The translations under genes were made by a program, and so were the position numbers. This document shows positions 62,170 through 64,000 of a DNA stretch of 64,000 nt, in pieces; position 1 is the first letter of the stretch, and every line of letters begins with the position of its first letter. Under the pieces are notes generated by a model, which saw only the letters and a list, made by a program, of their open reading frames with translations, had not been told where the DNA came from and ran no database searches. Source of the stretch: Solwaraspora sp. WMMD791 (GTDB lineage: Bacteria > Actinomycetota > Actinomycetes > Mycobacteriales > Micromonosporaceae); assembly GCF_029581195.1 (NCBI RefSeq), contig NZ_CP120737.1, positions 1,364,001-1,428,000 of the forward strand, written 5' to 3'.

Positions 62170-63555
62170 TCAGCCGTGGGCCTTGCCCCGCCCGCCGGGG
62201 CCGACCTGCTTGCGGGGACGCACCGACACCTCGATCGGGGTGCCCTCGAAACCGAACTCCTCGCGCAGTTTCCGCTCGACGAACCGCTGGTAGCCGGCGT
62301 CGAGTGGACCCGTGGTGAACAGGACGAACCGGGGCGGGGCGACTCCTGCCTGAGTGGCGAAGAGGATACGCGGAGCCCGGCCGCCGCGTACCGGGTGCGG
62401 GGTGGCCTGGACCAGGGCGGTGATCCACTGGTTGAGCTGCCCGGTCGGAATACGGGTCTCCCAGCTGGCCAGGGCGGTCCGCAACGCCGGGGCCAGCCGC
62501 TCCACGGAGCGACCGGTCCGTGCGGAGATGTTGACCCGGATGGCCCAGGGGATGCGACGCAGGTCGCGTTCGATCTCCTTCTCGAGGTAGTAGCGCCGGT
62601 CGGCGTCGACCAGGTCCCACTTGTTGAATGCGATCACCAACGCCCGACCGGCCTCGACGACCATGGACAGCACCCGCTGGTCCTGCTCGCTGAGGGTCTC
62701 GCTGGCGTCGAGCAGGACGACGGCCACCTCGGCGGCCTCGATCGCCCCGGCGGTACGCAGGCTGGCGTAGTACTCCGTACCGCTGGCCCGGTTCGCGCGT
62801 TTACGCAACCCGGCGGTGTCGACGAACTGCCACGGTTCGCCGCCGATCTCCACGATGCTGTCGACCGGGTCCACGGTCGTTCCGGCGACCGAGTCGACGA
62901 CCGCACGTTCCTCCCGGGCGAGCCGGTTGAGCAGGCTGGACTTGCCGACGTTGGGTCGTCCGACGAGCGCCACCCGCCGTGGGCCACGCGGCCCGCCCGG
63001 CTCGGCCACCGGCGGCGGGTCGGGCAGCGCGTCGAGGACCGCGTCGAGCAGGTCACCGGAGCCGCGCCCGTGCAGTGCGGAGACCGGGTACGGCTGGCCG
63101 AGGCCGAGCGACCACAGGCTGGTCGCCTCCAGTTCGACGGTGGTGTTGTCCGCCTTGTTCGCCACCAGCAGGACGGGTTTCGCGCTGCGCCGCAGCATCT
63201 TGACGGCGGCCTCGTCGACGTCGGTCGAGCCGACCGTGGCGTCCACCACGAACAGCACCACGTCGGCGGTGGCGACGGCGGCCTCGGCCTGCGCCGCGAT
63301 GGCGGCGGCCCGGTCCCGCGCGTCGGGCTCCCAGCCGCCGGTGTCGACGATGGTGAACTGCCGACCGGACCAGTTGGCGTCGTAGGGCACCCGGTCCCGG
63401 GTGACTCCCGGTACGTCCTCCACGACCGCCTGCCGACGACCGATGATCCGGTTGACCAGTGTGGACTTACCGACGTTGGGTCGTCCGACGACGGCGACCA
63501 CCGGCACCGGCGCGGTCGGGTCGGTCAACTCCTCCGGCACCGCCTCGGCGTTCAC
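62170..63555 (-). CDS. der: Ribosome-assembly GTPase Der (EngA)
   Basis: The 461-residue protein has two G domains. The first has [21 protein letters not shown] and NKAD. The second has [21 protein letters not shown] and NKWD. A C-terminal KH-like domain ends in a basic tail ([16 protein letters not shown]). It acts in 50S subunit maturation. GTG at 63555 overlaps the cmk stop (GTGA), a usual actinobacterial pairing. This gene marks conserved chromosome outside the cluster. Confidence 0.97.
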   Translation of the reverse strand: MNAEAVPEELTDPTAPVPVVAVVGRPNVGKSTLVNRIIGRRQAVVEDVPGVTRDRVPYDANWSGRQFTIVDTGGWEPDARDRAAAIAAQAEAAVATADVVLFVVDATVGSTDVDEAAVKMLRRSAKPVLLVANKADNTTVELEATSLWSLGLGQPYPVSALHGRGSGDLLDAVLDALPDPPPVAEPGGPRGPRRVALVGRPNVGKSSLLNRLAREERAVVDSVAGTTVDPVDSIVEIGGEPWQFVDTAGLRKRANRASGTEYYASLRTAGAIEAAEVAVVLLDASETLSEQDQRVLSMVVEAGRALVIAFNKWDLVDADRRYYLEKEIERDLRRIPWAIRVNISARTGRSVERLAPALRTALASWETRIPTGQLNQWITALVQATPHPVRGGRAPRILFATQAGVAPPRFVLFTTGPLDAGYQRFVERKLREEFGFEGTPIEVSVRPRKQVGPGGRGKAHG

Positions 63556-64000
63556 CGGGCGACCTGGGCGGCGAGCAGGTGACGGAGCTGGTCGACGACC
63601 TCGTCGATGCCCAGTGCGGTGGTGTCCAGCACGACCGCGTCAGGAGCCTGCCGCAGCGGATTCACCGCCCGGTTGGAGTCGAGCTGGTCGCGGCGGGCCA
63701 GCGCCTGGGCGGTGGCCGCCACGTCGGCGGCGGTCTCGGCGCTGCGGCGCATCGCCCGGGCCTCGGCCGACGCGGTCAGGTAGACCTTGAGGTCGGCGTC
63801 CGGGGCGACGACCGAGGCGATGTCACGCCCTTCGACGACGATCGGCGCGTGGGCGGCGATGAGGGCCCGCTGTTCGGCGACCATCCGTTCCCGGACGGCC
63901 GCGACGGCGGCGACCGCGGAGACCGCGGAGGTCACCTCGGCGCCGCGGATCTCGCGGTCGACCGGGACGCCGTCGGCGCTGATGTGCGGGTCCGTCGGGT
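63552..64000 (-). CDS. cmk: Cytidylate kinase, C-terminal part, 5' end beyond window
   Basis: The frame is open to the right edge and gives about 149 residues of the C-terminal half. It has the CMP-kinase segment [33 protein letters not shown] and the late [30 protein letters not shown] (residues binding CMP), read as adjoining blocks. It phosphorylates CMP and dCMP. It lies directly upstream of der with overlapping stop and start. Confidence 0.93.
   Translation of the reverse strand, partial: PTDPHISADGVPVDREIRGAEVTSAVSAVAAVAAVRERMVAEQRALIAAHAPIVVEGRDIASVVAPDADLKVYLTASAEARAMRRSAETAADVAATAQALARRDQLDSNRAVNPLRQAPDAVVLDTTALGIDEVVDQLRHLLAAQVAR

Overview
The window is a GC-rich actinobacterial chromosome segment. 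Codon use, many GTG and TTG starts, overlapping GTGA/ATGA stop-start junctions and the gene content suggest a Micromonospora-like (Micromonosporaceae) genome; this placement is inference. About 46 kb (roughly 1-46 kb) plus an outlying block (51.2-58.8 kb) form a natural-product gene cluster. It has no modular polyketide synthase and no multidomain NRPS. The right end (about 59-64 kb) is ordinary chromosome: a CAAX protease, a two-component system, tRNA-Pro(GGG), der and cmk.

Layout. 0-4.6 kb holds an FAD monooxygenase (cut by the window edge), a decayed GMC oxidoreductase, an epoxide hydrolase and a class III aminotransferase, all on the minus strand. 4.8-12 kb holds two almost identical family-2 glycosyltransferases flanking a GyrI-like gene, then a minus-strand operon of a small-molecule kinase and two ABC half-transporters. 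12.2-17.6 kb (plus) encodes a methyltransferase, a BtrH-like acyltransferase, a sugar-nucleotidyltransferase, a family-4 glycosyltransferase, a DegT aminotransferase and an acyl carrier protein (ACP). 25.2-17.6 kb (minus) encodes an ACP, an AMP-forming ligase, a nucleotide-sugar dehydrogenase, an SDR epimerase/decarboxylase, a glycoside hydrolase, a transglutaminase-like protein and a MaoC hydratase. A BtrK-like PLP decarboxylase follows (plus). 33.1-26.6 kb (minus) encodes a KAS III, an ATP-grasp ligase, an ACP, a thiolase-fold protein lacking the nucleophile, a paired acyl-CoA dehydrogenase set and a phosphopantetheinyl transferase. 33.3-45.3 kb carries an aldehyde dehydrogenase, a Tat-exported PhoX phosphatase, a second ATP-grasp ligase, an amidase, a zinc alcohol dehydrogenase, two Fe(II)/2-oxoglutarate oxygenases, an argininosuccinate-synthase-like enzyme and a cyclase-family hydrolase. 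A LuxR-type regulator follows. A stretch with no obvious biosynthetic role (VOC protein, GH6 cellulase, YCII protein, SigJ-like sigma factor) separates this from a second block: GT2, ATP-grasp, GT2 and two ABC transporters.

Working model (inference). Amino acids are loaded by ATP-grasp ligases and/or the AMP ligase onto stand-alone ACPs activated by the PPTase. They are modified while tethered (PLP decarboxylation, oxidation, dehydration, KAS III chemistry) and moved by the BtrH-like or transglutaminase-like protein onto an amino-sugar scaffold made by the sugar-nucleotide enzymes and joined by up to five glycosyltransferases. This resembles the butirosin side-chain logic but in a different setting. 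A hydroxylated or guanidine/ureido amino acid may come from the oxygenase and ArgG-like operon. A kinase plus an exported phosphatase plus four ABC half-transporters suggests a phosphorylated-prodrug self-protection scheme. I do not recognise the product.
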